Of a stretch of DNA of 13,328 bases, positions 5,955-12,672 are shown piece by piece (position 1 is the first letter of the stretch; each line of letters begins with the position of its first letter). The stretch covers positions 1 through 13,328 of the forward strand of contig JAEOTD010000132.1 in NCBI GenBank assembly GCA_016839995.1, written 5' to 3'. A model generated the notes under the pieces. That model was not told the DNA's origin and searched no databases. It worked only from the letters and a program-made list of their open reading frames with translations. This DNA is from Candidatus Hermodarchaeota archaeon (GTDB lineage: Archaea; Asgardarchaeota; Hermodarchaeia; Hermodarchaeales; Hermodarchaeaceae). Both the position numbers and the translations under genes were made by a program.

Positions 5955-6449
5955 ATGACAGTTGAACCTTGGCAAGAACCTAAACCCACAATGGACCAAC
6001 TTCGACGATTGGTGGCCCGAATTCAATCCTATGCTCGGACTAGCCGCATCATGGGATACCTTTCGACGATTTTTCTCATCGTCCTCATGCTGCAATTTGG
6101 GATCCTTGTCTACAGCCAATTCTTGTTCTTTCTATGGTTCCCTGCTCCCATCTATCTCCCCGAGTGGTTCTACTACGTTATGTTCATCACCTTTGCATTA
6201 TCCATGGTGATATATGGGCTTGCCAACACCGTAAACGCCCGCTTAAATCGATACATCATCGAATACAAGCGGATTGGAGTCGTTGTACAGCTTCAGTGTG
6301 AAGAGTGTAACCGAACCAGTGACCGCGTTTGGGAAAAAGATGATTTTGTCTTCAAAAAAGAGGGACAGTGTGCCTGTGGTGGGAATCAATATGTCTCCCA
6401 AATGTATATCATGCCGCTTCCCTTGAAAGAAAAAGACAAAGAAAAGTAG
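5955..6449 (+). CDS. Two-helix membrane protein with C-terminal zinc-ribbon-like motif
   Basis: 164 residues of unknown family. A polar, basic N-terminal segment (1-32) is followed by two hydrophobic helices (about 34-61 and 71-93). A cytosolic tail then carries a cysteine quartet, CEEC (115-118) and CAC (139-141), as in small zinc ribbons. The basic stretch after the second helix (NARLNRYIIEYKR) indicates that the tail is inside by the positive-inside rule. The last residues are lysine-rich (KEKDKEK). A membrane-anchored zinc ribbon suggests protein or nucleic-acid contact at the membrane. ATG 5955 is only about 10 nt from the predicted start and has no ribosome-binding site, so translation may be nearly leaderless. 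It converges on alaS with a 40-bp gap. Confidence 0.75.
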   Translation: MTVEPWQEPKPTMDQLRRLVARIQSYARTSRIMGYLSTIFLIVLMLQFGILVYSQFLFFLWFPAPIYLPEWFYYVMFITFALSMVIYGLANTVNARLNRYIIEYKRIGVVVQLQCEECNRTSDRVWEKDDFVFKKEGQCACGGNQYVSQMYIMPLPLKEKDKEK

Positions 6450-6489
6450 TCACTATTGCTTAGTACACTTAATCTCCAAAAGAGTGGAA

Positions 6490-8271
6490 CTAGGATTTCT
6501 GAGAGGTTAACATGGCACGGAGCCGAAGAGTATCAGCTCCAATTCGTTTCTGTTTTGTTATCTTGAATTCACCAAGTTCACCGGTGCAACTCACGTGAGG
6601 TCCACTACAAATTTCCTTAGATACTTCTCCCACTGAATACACCTTGACCTGTTCACCGTATTTCTCACCAAAGAATCCCAAGGCCCTTTGTTTCTGGGCT
6701 TCTTCTGGAGACATCGTTTCGAAGCTGATTGGTAGGTCCCGTTTGATGATGTCATTGACCCACGTTTCAATTTTCTCGAGTTCTTCTGGAGTCAGTTTGC
6801 GGTTCAGTTGCACGTCTAAACGCAAACGTTCCTTGGTGATGTTACTTCCCTTTTGGTACACTCGAGAACTTACAAACTTGTGAAGTGCTGCGTGTAACAA
6901 GTGTGTCGCTGTATGGAGGCACACTACTTCTTGGGAATGGTCTGCTAATCCACTTGTGAATTTCTGTTGGGTTGCATCCCGAGAAATTTGTCGATGCTGC
7001 TCGAACTCCTTTCGAAATTCCTCTAGATTGACCTGTTGACCATTTTCTTCAGCAATCTGAACGGTCATTTCAACCGGAAATCCATATGTGGCAAAGAGGG
7101 TGAACGCATCCTTTCCAGTTAGCTCACCTTTCTCTTTGAGAGTTCTTTCTGCAATGCGAAGCCCGCGACGAACAGTTGTGCGGAAGCGTTTTTCTTCCTT
7201 TTCGATTTCGGTTAGAATATGATCCTTATTGCGGATCAACTCATCATATTCGTCTCCAAGGCTCTCTATCACTGGGGGAACTAGCTTGCCAAGGAAAAAT
7301 TGGTCAATTCCCAATTGTAATCCCCGACGAATTGCAACTCGTAAGAGGCGACGTATCACATAACCTCGTTCAACATTGGATGGGACAAGCCCCTGATCAT
7401 CTGCGAGAGCCATCGCCGCTGAACGTATATGATCAGCAATAATGCGAATCGCATGCATTTGATCTGTTGAGGGGTTCGAAATTTGTGCAATCTCTTTGAT
7501 TTTAACAATGATGGGTTTGAAGACATCGGTTTCAAATACACTAGGCAACTGGTTGAGAACTTGGAGGGCTCGTTCCAAACCCATGCCCGTGTCAATATTC
7601 TTGTTCTTTAGTGGGGTCAGGGTCCCGTCTTCCTCACGATTGTAGGACATGAAAACGAGGTTCCAGATCTCGACGAATTTCCCACATCCACACCCGGGGC
7701 GACAGTTGTCTTCACAGTACTGTAAGCCTATATCCACGAAAATCTCGGTATCGGGTCCTTGAGGGCCCGTGTCTCCAAGGGCCCACCAGTTATCCTTGTA
7801 CGGTAAATAGTGGATATGGTTTCGAGGAATCCCAAGCTTTTCCCAGGTATCTGCCGCTTCTTCATCAGCTGAAACTTGCTCGTCACCTTCAAAAACGGTG
7901 ATATGTAACACGGATTTTTCTAATCCTAACCCGATTTCTGGGTCGAGTAGGAATTCCATAGCCATTGCAATGGCTTCTTGTTTCCAATAATTACCCAATG
8001 ACCAATTACCAAGCATTTCAAAGAATGTAAGGTGAAAGGTGTCACCCACTTCATCGATATCGTCGGTTCGTATACATTTTTGGACATTGACCAGTCGTGA
8101 GCCCTGTGGATGTGGTTGACCCAATAGGTATGGTACTAAAGGTTGCATCCCGGCACTTTGGAAAAGAACCGTGGGGTCGAGTTGTGGAATGAGTGAGGCT
8201 GAAGGAATGATGGCATGACCTTTCTCTTTGAAGAATTGTAAGTATCGCCTTCGAAGCTCCGGAGCCATCAT
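6490..8271 (-). CDS. alaS: Alanine--tRNA ligase, short form lacking the C-terminal domain
   Basis: Charges tRNA-Ala. Numbering is from ATG 8271 (593 residues). The class II catalytic core has LTFFEMLGNWS (about 81-91) and GMGLERAL (about 229-236). A cysteine cluster (about 186-196, CEDNC then GCGCG) precedes FVEIWNLVFM. The editing domain has HTATH (453-457) and C-x3-H (555-559), the zinc-binding set that removes mischarged Ser/Gly. The protein stops right after editing: the DHHA1/C-Ala dimerisation part of the usual 870-900-residue enzyme is absent. The N-terminus (ELRRRYLQFFKEKGHAIIPSASLIP) is of bacterial form without the archaeal N-terminal extension, and resembles short AlaRS of CPR bacteria, which suggests transfer. 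The start is uncertain: GTG 8286 overlaps the ribosome-binding site GAGGTG (8284-8289), TTG 8277 has 5-nt spacing, and ATG 8271 or 8268 fits family starts. Confidence 0.93.
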   Translation of the reverse strand: MMAPELRRRYLQFFKEKGHAIIPSASLIPQLDPTVLFQSAGMQPLVPYLLGQPHPQGSRLVNVQKCIRTDDIDEVGDTFHLTFFEMLGNWSLGNYWKQEAIAMAMEFLLDPEIGLGLEKSVLHITVFEGDEQVSADEEAADTWEKLGIPRNHIHYLPYKDNWWALGDTGPQGPDTEIFVDIGLQYCEDNCRPGCGCGKFVEIWNLVFMSYNREEDGTLTPLKNKNIDTGMGLERALQVLNQLPSVFETDVFKPIIVKIKEIAQISNPSTDQMHAIRIIADHIRSAAMALADDQGLVPSNVERGYVIRRLLRVAIRRGLQLGIDQFFLGKLVPPVIESLGDEYDELIRNKDHILTEIEKEEKRFRTTVRRGLRIAERTLKEKGELTGKDAFTLFATYGFPVEMTVQIAEENGQQVNLEEFRKEFEQHRQISRDATQQKFTSGLADHSQEVVCLHTATHLLHAALHKFVSSRVYQKGSNITKERLRLDVQLNRKLTPEELEKIETWVNDIIKRDLPISFETMSPEEAQKQRALGFFGEKYGEQVKVYSVGEVSKEICSGPHVSCTGELGEFKITKQKRIGADTLRLRAMLTSQKS

Positions 8272-8283
8272 TCGCAACGTACA

Positions 8284-8328
8284 CACCTCACAAGTTGATG
8301 TTAACCAGGCTACTTTATCTGATTAAAG
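8284..8328 (-). promoter_or_regulatory. alaS promoter and ribosome-binding site
   Basis: On the minus strand CTTTAATC (8321-8328) is a TATA-like element predicting a start near 8300. GAGGTG (8284-8289) is the ribosome-binding site. The rest of the gap to 8390 shows nothing else clear. Confidence 0.35.
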
Positions 8329-8390
8329 AATAGCTTTTGCTTTTACTGGTAATGGTCTGAACGAAATAATCCTCTTTAATTATTTGGCTT

Positions 8391-8708
8391 CTATCGACGA
8401 GTCCATTTTACGGCATCATCATACCCGGACCATCGGGTTCGCCGGCCTGCCACCCAATATAAGACAAGAATGACAAAAATCGCAGGTAGTCCAAGCCAAA
8501 CAAGTTCCGCAAGTACATCAAAAGGAGAGAGGATTGTTCGGGAGGAAAAGACATCGCCCCCAGAGGTTACAGGGTTTAATGGAGATATCGGTCCCATCGT
8601 AGTATGAACTAGGAAAGGTAGCAGCATCACTGAGATTCCGAAAAATATCCCCGCAACCAGATATACTTCTCGTCGCCGGTTCCTTTTTCTTGGCGCTTGT
8701 TTCGACAC
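8391..8708 (-). CDS. Small two-helix membrane protein, likely target of the adjacent regulator
   Basis: 105 residues, family not recognised. A strongly basic N-terminus (KQAPRKRNRRR, 3-13) precedes helix 1 (about 15-37). A polar outside loop (about 38-62, including PISPLNPVTSGGD) leads to helix 2 (about 64-87) and a basic tail, so both ends should be cytosolic. GTG 8708 is set by GGTGA (8715-8719) with 6-nt spacing. The promoter carries the 19-bp element also found before the methyltransferase gene. Between them sits the membrane-tethered regulator gene, transcribed in the same direction as this one and ending 58 bp upstream. Its role is unknown; by context it may act with the methyltransferase or report on the membrane. 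Confidence 0.72.
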   Translation of the reverse strand: MSKQAPRKRNRRREVYLVAGIFFGISVMLLPFLVHTTMGPISPLNPVTSGGDVFSSRTILSPFDVLAELVWLGLPAIFVILVLYWVAGRRTRWSGYDDAVKWTRR

Positions 8709-8725
8709 GATCTTTCACCTTTCTT

Positions 8726-8738
8726 ATAGATTATCTAT
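8726..8738 (-). promoter_or_regulatory. Second dyad in the 8708 promoter
   Basis: ATAGAT-A-ATCTAT is a perfect 13-nt dyad, just downstream of the shared element and upstream of the ribosome-binding site, around the expected transcript start. It does not match the shared element, so it may bind another factor or be AT-rich coincidence. Confidence 0.3.
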
Positions 8739-8741
8739 CAT

Positions 8742-8760
8742 ATTAGACTACAGTTTAGAA
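8742..8760 (-). promoter_or_regulatory. Operator copy 2 (shared 19-bp element)
   Basis: Read leftward, the sequence is TTCTAAACTGTAGTCTAAT. It is identical to copy 1 (9332-9350) at 18 of 19 positions. The core (8744-8757) fits the dyad TANACTNNAGTNTA. It ends in a TATA-like TCTAATAT, which would start transcription near 8718, about 10 nt before GTG 8708, with the GGTGA at the very 5' end of the message. It lies in the 58-bp gap after the regulator gene. Confidence 0.65.
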
Positions 8761-8766
8761 CACTCC

Positions 8767-9222
8767 TTAGGGTCGCGCTTTATACACTCGCCAGGTTTCA
8801 TACCAGAACAAAACAACTGCTAAACTTCCAAATAGCCATGCCGCCAGGTTTCCAAAGGTTAAGGGTTGAGGGTATACGACTAAGAATGTGGCCAAAGCAG
8901 TCGTGAAGAAAGCGGCATAGAATAGATGTCGAGGCAATGGTCGTCGTCCAATCCAGACGAATTGCTTCAATACACCAACTTGTACGACTTCTTCCACAGT
9001 GTATTCACCCCGTTCACGTCGAACTAAACCCATTTCAGTCAATTTATCCAAGTGGTAAGCAGCAAGGCTGGGGGATGAAAGACCTAACTTTCGCTGCAAT
9101 TCTCGAGGTCCAACTGGGTCCTTTGTGGAGAGGAGCTCGAAATAGACGCGGAGCGTTCGCCCTCGAAGTTCGGATTCTAAATCTAATTCTCGAGTCTTAA
9201 CCTGTTCTGAATCCTGACTCAA
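8767..9222 (-). CDS. Membrane-tethered winged-helix transcriptional regulator
   Basis: 151 residues. A winged helix-turn-helix domain (about 20-76) contains ELQRKLGLSSPSLAAYHLDK (41-60), an ArsR-like recognition helix region, and the wing GLVRRERGEYTV (65-76). A linker (77-98) leads to two membrane helices (about 99-117 and 122-141) and a short basic tail. It would bind DNA while anchored in the membrane, as in archaeal one-component regulators that sense membrane state. TTG 9222 is the only reasonable start: upstream codons to the in-frame TAA at 9277-9279 contain no ATG or GTG. A TATA-like TATTAATG (about 9282-9289) gives a leader of about 40 nt. Two identical elements flank the gene, before both neighbours, making it their likely regulator. 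Signal unknown. Confidence 0.82.
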   Translation of the reverse strand: MSQDSEQVKTRELDLESELRGRTLRVYFELLSTKDPVGPRELQRKLGLSSPSLAAYHLDKLTEMGLVRRERGEYTVEEVVQVGVLKQFVWIGRRPLPRHLFYAAFFTTALATFLVVYPQPLTFGNLAAWLFGSLAVVLFWYETWRVYKARP

Positions 9223-9331
9223 CGATGATACACTCTCGGGTAGGCATGGTTGGGGATGACATTCATTTTCCTGAACTTACTCATTAATAGGCTGGTTCAG
9301 GCTACAAACCCTCTTTCCGAATTTTCACCTG

Positions 9332-9350
9332 TTCTAAACTGTAGTATAAT
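9332..9350 (+). promoter_or_regulatory. Operator copy 1 (shared 19-bp element)
   Basis: TTCTAAACTGTAGTATAAT, with the dyad core TANACTNNAGTNTA at 9335-9348. It includes a TATA box (AGTATAAT, 9343-9350) that would start transcription near 9373, giving a leader of about 27 nt before ATG 9400. A winged-helix protein bound here would block TBP. Its orientation toward the methyltransferase gene matches copy 2's orientation toward the 8708 gene. Confidence 0.65.
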
Positions 9351-9355
9351 GAATA

Positions 9356-9369
9356 TCAATTCCAATTGA
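9356..9369 (+). promoter_or_regulatory. Second dyad in the methyltransferase promoter
   Basis: TCAATT-CC-AATTGA is a perfect dyad 5 bp downstream of operator copy 1, around the expected transcript start. The sequence differs from the dyad in the other promoter, but the position is similar. Confidence 0.3.
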
Positions 9370-9399
9370 AAAGATAAGGTGTACAAGAGGAGATTCATA

Positions 9400-10074
9400 A
9401 TGGCTCTATTAAACAAAACCCGGGCAGTCTTACTCCGAATTAGTGGGTTTTTGGTTCCTCTACTTCAACAGGTTCCAACACTAGGGCTCTATACCGGGTT
9501 AATGACATTACCCTTCATAGCAGTTCTAACCATTCTTATTACCCAATTTCCTGTGAACATCATTGGAATGATAACTGAATTTCTTCTCATGAGTTTCATG
9601 TCAATTGGAGTTCTTCTAGCCAATCTAATAACGGTTACCGGAATCGTGGTTATTGTGTATTCCGTAATCTATTTTCACCTTCATAAAAAAGAAGGGCTAG
9701 TAACAACAGGACCATACCGGTTCATCCGCCATCCACAATACACAGGTTTCCTTCTGATGACTCTCGGGTTCACAGCCTTCAGTTACTGGTGGCTCTCTAA
9801 CACTTTCGGAATGGGCTGGCTCTCAAAGGAGGCTACCGTTGCCCTCTGGTTTGCTCAACTTGGTATCTATGTGGCACTGGCTCTAATCGAAGAATCACAT
9901 CTCAAAAAGACGTTCGGTGAAGACTATCAAGCTTACAAGAAACAGACATCATTCATTGTCCCATTAGGACGATTCAACCGATATGATGTTCCCCTCACAA
10001 TTGGGATTATGGGTCTAGCGATGTGGGCTTTGATTCTCACACAATACATTGGTGTGACATTCACATTTGCTTAA
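9400..10074 (+). CDS. ICMT/PEMT-family membrane methyltransferase
   Basis: 224 residues with about five to six membrane helices (near 12-30, 34-50, 58-92, 115-131, 146-163 and 198-216). The family signature is clear: GPYRFIRHPQYTG (104-116) and, 50 residues later, EESHLKKTFGEDYQAY (164-179) followed by FIVP (185-188). These form the S-adenosylmethionine pocket in isoprenylcysteine carboxyl methyltransferases and phospholipid N-methyltransferases. The substrate is a membrane-embedded lipid or prenylated group, not determined here. ATG 9400 has GAGGAGA (9387-9393) at 6 nt; an upstream in-frame GTG at 9379 is less likely. The promoter carries operator copy 1, so the adjacent membrane-tethered regulator probably controls it. 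The protein sits in the membrane with the active site facing the cytosol. Confidence 0.88.
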   Translation: MALLNKTRAVLLRISGFLVPLLQQVPTLGLYTGLMTLPFIAVLTILITQFPVNIIGMITEFLLMSFMSIGVLLANLITVTGIVVIVYSVIYFHLHKKEGLVTTGPYRFIRHPQYTGFLLMTLGFTAFSYWWLSNTFGMGWLSKEATVALWFAQLGIYVALALIEESHLKKTFGEDYQAYKKQTSFIVPLGRFNRYDVPLTIGIMGLAMWALILTQYIGVTFTFA

Positions 10075-10154
10075 AGAGTAATCGAGTTGAAAGCCCAATA
10101 CAGCTTTTAATGCAAGAATGAATGATCACTCTCATCTGAAATTGGTGAGTCTCT

Positions 10155-10625
10155 ATGTCAACCCAATCACATCTTGCAAATTGGCTCTTTCTAGTTGGTG
10201 AGTGGAAGGGTTCCGGTAAACTGGAACAGGCTGCCAATCATGTTGAGCCCATCGAAACCATTGCCACGTTCACTCAGGAAATGGGCGGCACGGCGATTAT
10301 GGGAGTTTTCAAATCAACCCAAAGCGGCAAAATCATCAACGAAAGTATTGGCATCCTATTCTATGATGTCCTCAATGAAACCTTTCGACGAAAATCTTTC
10401 TTCTCCTATGGTTTTGTCAACAACGAAGTAGCTTTCGCAAGTACTCCTCAAGAACTCTGGTTCACCGTGGAATCTGAACCAATTCCTCCACAATTCAAGG
10501 ACTTGCAATGGCGGTCTTATATCATCAAAATGTCTCCAACCACGATTCGTCTTGGGCTACAACAATCTAAGAAGGGTAGAGACTTTCAGCTTTACAATGA
10601 AACCACGCTCGAAAAAATCTCCTAG
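10155..10625 (+). CDS. Lipocalin-like beta-barrel protein (DUF1579/nitrobindin-type)
   Basis: 156 residues, predicted mostly beta. The opening LFLVGEWKGSGKLE (11-24) is typical of the first strand of DUF1579, nitrobindin and related small barrels. A second landmark, FTQEMGGTAIMGVF (39-52), and the strand pair IGILFYDVLNETFRRKSFFSYGF (about 65-87) fit that pattern. It has no signal peptide, so it is cytosolic. Barrels of this kind bind hydrophobic ligands or heme; the histidine expected for heme near the C-terminus in nitrobindins is not apparent, so ligand binding is open. ATG 10155 is fixed by GGTGA (10144-10148), 6 nt upstream. A TATA-like CTTTTAATG about 45 bp before suggests its own promoter. 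It follows the methyltransferase by 80 bp and could be partly co-transcribed. Confidence 0.65.
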   Translation: MSTQSHLANWLFLVGEWKGSGKLEQAANHVEPIETIATFTQEMGGTAIMGVFKSTQSGKIINESIGILFYDVLNETFRRKSFFSYGFVNNEVAFASTPQELWFTVESEPIPPQFKDLQWRSYIIKMSPTTIRLGLQQSKKGRDFQLYNETTLEKIS

Positions 10626-10728
10626 CCTTCTCTCACATGCAATGTTAAGCTAACCATACAGACTTAAGAGCAGAATGTGCCTTCCCTTTCAAGCTGTTTC
10701 CATACTCTGCTTTATTGATGTGAGCGAA

Positions 10729-11532
10729 ATGCTTGTTAAACCTCCTGAAAAAGTTACAATTGGCATGATTGGAGGGACTGGAGTATATGATCCCGAAGTA
10801 TTCACCGATATCAAGGAATACAAGGCCTACACCCCCTTCGGTGCTCCCTCCGACAAAATCATGGTAGGCTCCTTAGGAAACCAACGTGTAGCTTTTATCC
10901 CCCGACATGGTCGGGATCACAATTATCCACCTCACTTGGTGAATTATCGAGCAAATATCTGGGCTTTGAAATCACTGGGTATAACACGACTAATCACTGT
11001 CTCTGCTGTTGGAAGCCTCAAAGACGAAATCAAGCCAGGAGATCTTTTCATTCCCGATCAAGCCATTGATTGGACACGTAGTCGAAAACGAACGTTCTTC
11101 GAAGAGGGAGTTGTTGCCCATGTTTCAATGGCTGAACCCTTCTGCCCTGATCTCTCGCGTTTCATAGCCAGCAAAGCCAAAGCCCTCAAACTCCCCCATC
11201 ATTATAAAGGCACAATAATCACAATTGAAGGACCACAATTCTCAACAATAGCGGAATCCCACTTTTACCGTGCACAAGGCTTTGACATCATTGGCATGAC
11301 CCTTCACCCCGAAGTCTATCTGGCCAGAGAAGCACAGATCTGTTTCACCAATGTATCCATGATTACCGACTACGATGTCTACGCAGAAAAACCAGTGAGT
11401 CACGAAGAAGTCCAAAAAACCATGGGTGAAAACCTTGGAAAGGTCATAGCCCTCCTGAGCGAAGTCATCCCAGCAATTTCCGTAAAGCAGGATAAATGCA
11501 AATGCGGAAAAGCTCTCGAAGGCGCCGTCTAA
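10729..11532 (+). CDS. mtnP: S-methyl-5'-thioadenosine phosphorylase
   Basis: Splits methylthioadenosine, a by-product of polyamine and related pathways, with phosphate into adenine and methylthioribose-1-phosphate. Numbering is from ATG 10729 (267 residues). It has the phosphate loop GGTG (15-18), RHGRDH (59-64), PHLVNYRANIWALK (68-81), AVGSL (93-97), IEGPQFST (166-173), GMT (189-191) and TDYD (213-216). The aspartates in TDYD favour adenine (MTAP) over the asparagine of purine nucleoside phosphorylases. CKC (257-259) near the end matches the CxC described in thermophilic archaeal enzymes. An upstream in-frame ATG (10675) would add 18 residues that do not fit the family. ATG 10729 follows TGTGA with 5-nt spacing. 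Probably a cytosolic oligomer. An inverted repeat follows the stop. Confidence 0.93.
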   Translation: MLVKPPEKVTIGMIGGTGVYDPEVFTDIKEYKAYTPFGAPSDKIMVGSLGNQRVAFIPRHGRDHNYPPHLVNYRANIWALKSLGITRLITVSAVGSLKDEIKPGDLFIPDQAIDWTRSRKRTFFEEGVVAHVSMAEPFCPDLSRFIASKAKALKLPHHYKGTIITIEGPQFSTIAESHFYRAQGFDIIGMTLHPEVYLAREAQICFTNVSMITDYDVYAEKPVSHEEVQKTMGENLGKVIALLSEVIPAISVKQDKCKCGKALEGAV

Positions 11533-11537
11533 AACAT

Positions 11538-11568
11538 CTGAATCTTAACGTAGATTGTATCGATTCAG
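11538..11568 (+). terminator. Inverted repeat after mtnP
   Basis: CTGAATC/GATTCAG (11538-11544 with 11562-11568) is a 7-bp perfect stem with a 17-nt loop, starting 5 bp after the mtnP stop. A T5 tract follows about 10 bp later (11579-11583), which also forms the next gene's TATA box. It is a possible terminator or an operator for the downstream gene. Confidence 0.35.
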
Positions 11569-11576
11569 GGCTTCAA

Positions 11577-11607
11577 CCTTTTTATTCTCCTTGCCCTATT
11601 CCTAAGT
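11577..11607 (+). promoter_or_regulatory. Promoter giving a leaderless mRNA
   Basis: CTTTTTATT (11578-11586) is centred about 26 bp before ATG 11608, so the transcript should start at or next to the start codon. No ribosome-binding site is present, which agrees with leaderless translation. Confidence 0.45.
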
Positions 11608-12606
11608 ATGGATTATAACTCCCTAACTCGTCCAGATGTCTTAGAATGGTTACTTGAACCATCAAATCCCAGTGTCCGATTTTGGGCTCTTCAATCTCTT
11701 GAGGGTAAACCCTCTATAGATTCTAGCGTCCAGGTTACCCAAAAAGCAATTCCTGGTTCATCAATCGTGAAAGGCTTTCTCAAAGCCCAGGCTTCTGATG
11801 GTTATTGGGATTTGCCTAACCACATCTATACGCATAAGTACAAAGCCACAACACATACTCTCCTCATCTTAGCGGAACTTGGTGTTCCTCGGATTCCTGA
11901 AGTTGAGAAGGCGGTTGAGCACCTCTTCAAATTTCAACTCAATTCTGGGCATTTTACTACGGTTCTTCCAAAGACCTCCCGTGGTTTTGCCAGCCAAGTC
12001 TCCGATACGTGTTGTTTGGATGCGAACATTCTCTACTATCTAGCACACTTCAATTACCTTGATGATCCACGGACACAAAAAACAATCCAGTTTCTTATTG
12101 ACCATTATGATACAACAGAAAGGGGTTGGAAATGCCGTGCTTATCCGGTTAACCCTGATGGTGTCTTTCCACAAGCCTGTTACATGGGGCTTTGTAAGGT
12201 TCTCAAATGCTTCTCAGTATTTCCTGCTCAGTATCGATCCAGGGAAATGAATCGCATAATAGACCAAGTGGTCGAGGTTGTATTAGAGAACCAAATATAC
12301 AAGTATCTCCGAAATCCTGATGGAAGCCGAAAGGAAAAATTTGGATGGAAACGCTTTGGCTTTCCTCTATTTTACAACTCGGATATCCTTGATGTCCTTG
12401 GTTCTCTTGCACGATTGAATATCCATGATTCACGGATCCAAGATGCTCTCACCGTGGTCATCGACACGCAACAACCCGATGGAAAATGGTTGCTCAAACA
12501 CACCTTTAATGGAAAATTCTGGTGTGACATCGAACAAAAGGGCAAACCCTCAAAATGGATTACGCTTCGTGCGCTGCAAGTCCTTAGTCATTTTATGACT
12601 GGATAA
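11608..12606 (+). CDS. Terpenoid-cyclase-like alpha-toroid protein (prenyltransferase/squalene oxidase repeats)
   Basis: 332 residues, all-alpha, with repeats of the prenyltransferase/squalene-oxidase type: QASDGYW (61-67), QLNSGHF (110-116) and QQPDGKW (288-294). Each is followed or preceded by helix pairs with a pattern like LILAELG. The N-terminus LEWLLEPSNPSVRFWALQSLEG (12-33) is characteristic of a widespread prokaryotic group that is often vaguely or wrongly named in databases. I see no DxDD of squalene cyclases and no DxD of terpene synthases, so cyclase activity should not be assumed. Several cysteines (135, 136, 191, 196, 201) cluster in the middle. No signal peptide or membrane helix. 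It has its own leaderless promoter. The function is unknown, and a binding or processing role on lipids or peptides is possible. Confidence 0.8.
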   Translation: MDYNSLTRPDVLEWLLEPSNPSVRFWALQSLEGKPSIDSSVQVTQKAIPGSSIVKGFLKAQASDGYWDLPNHIYTHKYKATTHTLLILAELGVPRIPEVEKAVEHLFKFQLNSGHFTTVLPKTSRGFASQVSDTCCLDANILYYLAHFNYLDDPRTQKTIQFLIDHYDTTERGWKCRAYPVNPDGVFPQACYMGLCKVLKCFSVFPAQYRSREMNRIIDQVVEVVLENQIYKYLRNPDGSRKEKFGWKRFGFPLFYNSDILDVLGSLARLNIHDSRIQDALTVVIDTQQPDGKWLLKHTFNGKFWCDIEQKGKPSKWITLRALQVLSHFMTG

Positions 12607-12615
12607 CAGGCTAGA

Positions 12616-12650
12616 CACTTTTATGGATGTGCCACATTGTGGGCAGTGCC
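12616..12650 (+). promoter_or_regulatory. Phosphoribosyltransferase promoter with dyads
   Basis: ACTTTTATGG (12617-12626) is a TATA-like element. Just downstream are two abutting dyads, CCACA-T-TGTGG (12632-12642) and GGCA-G-TGCC (12642-12650), around the expected transcript start. This is a classic position for a repressor, possibly one linked to purines. A G-run (about 12660-12663) is the only ribosome-binding candidate for ATG 12673. Confidence 0.4.
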
Positions 12651-12672
12651 TGCTCAATAGGGGCTGCGTTTC

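Noticed and set aside
10675..10728. 18-residue N-terminal extension of MTA phosphorylase
   Set aside because: The extension does not fit the family and has no ribosome-binding site; ATG 10729 has a TGTGA site at 5 nt.
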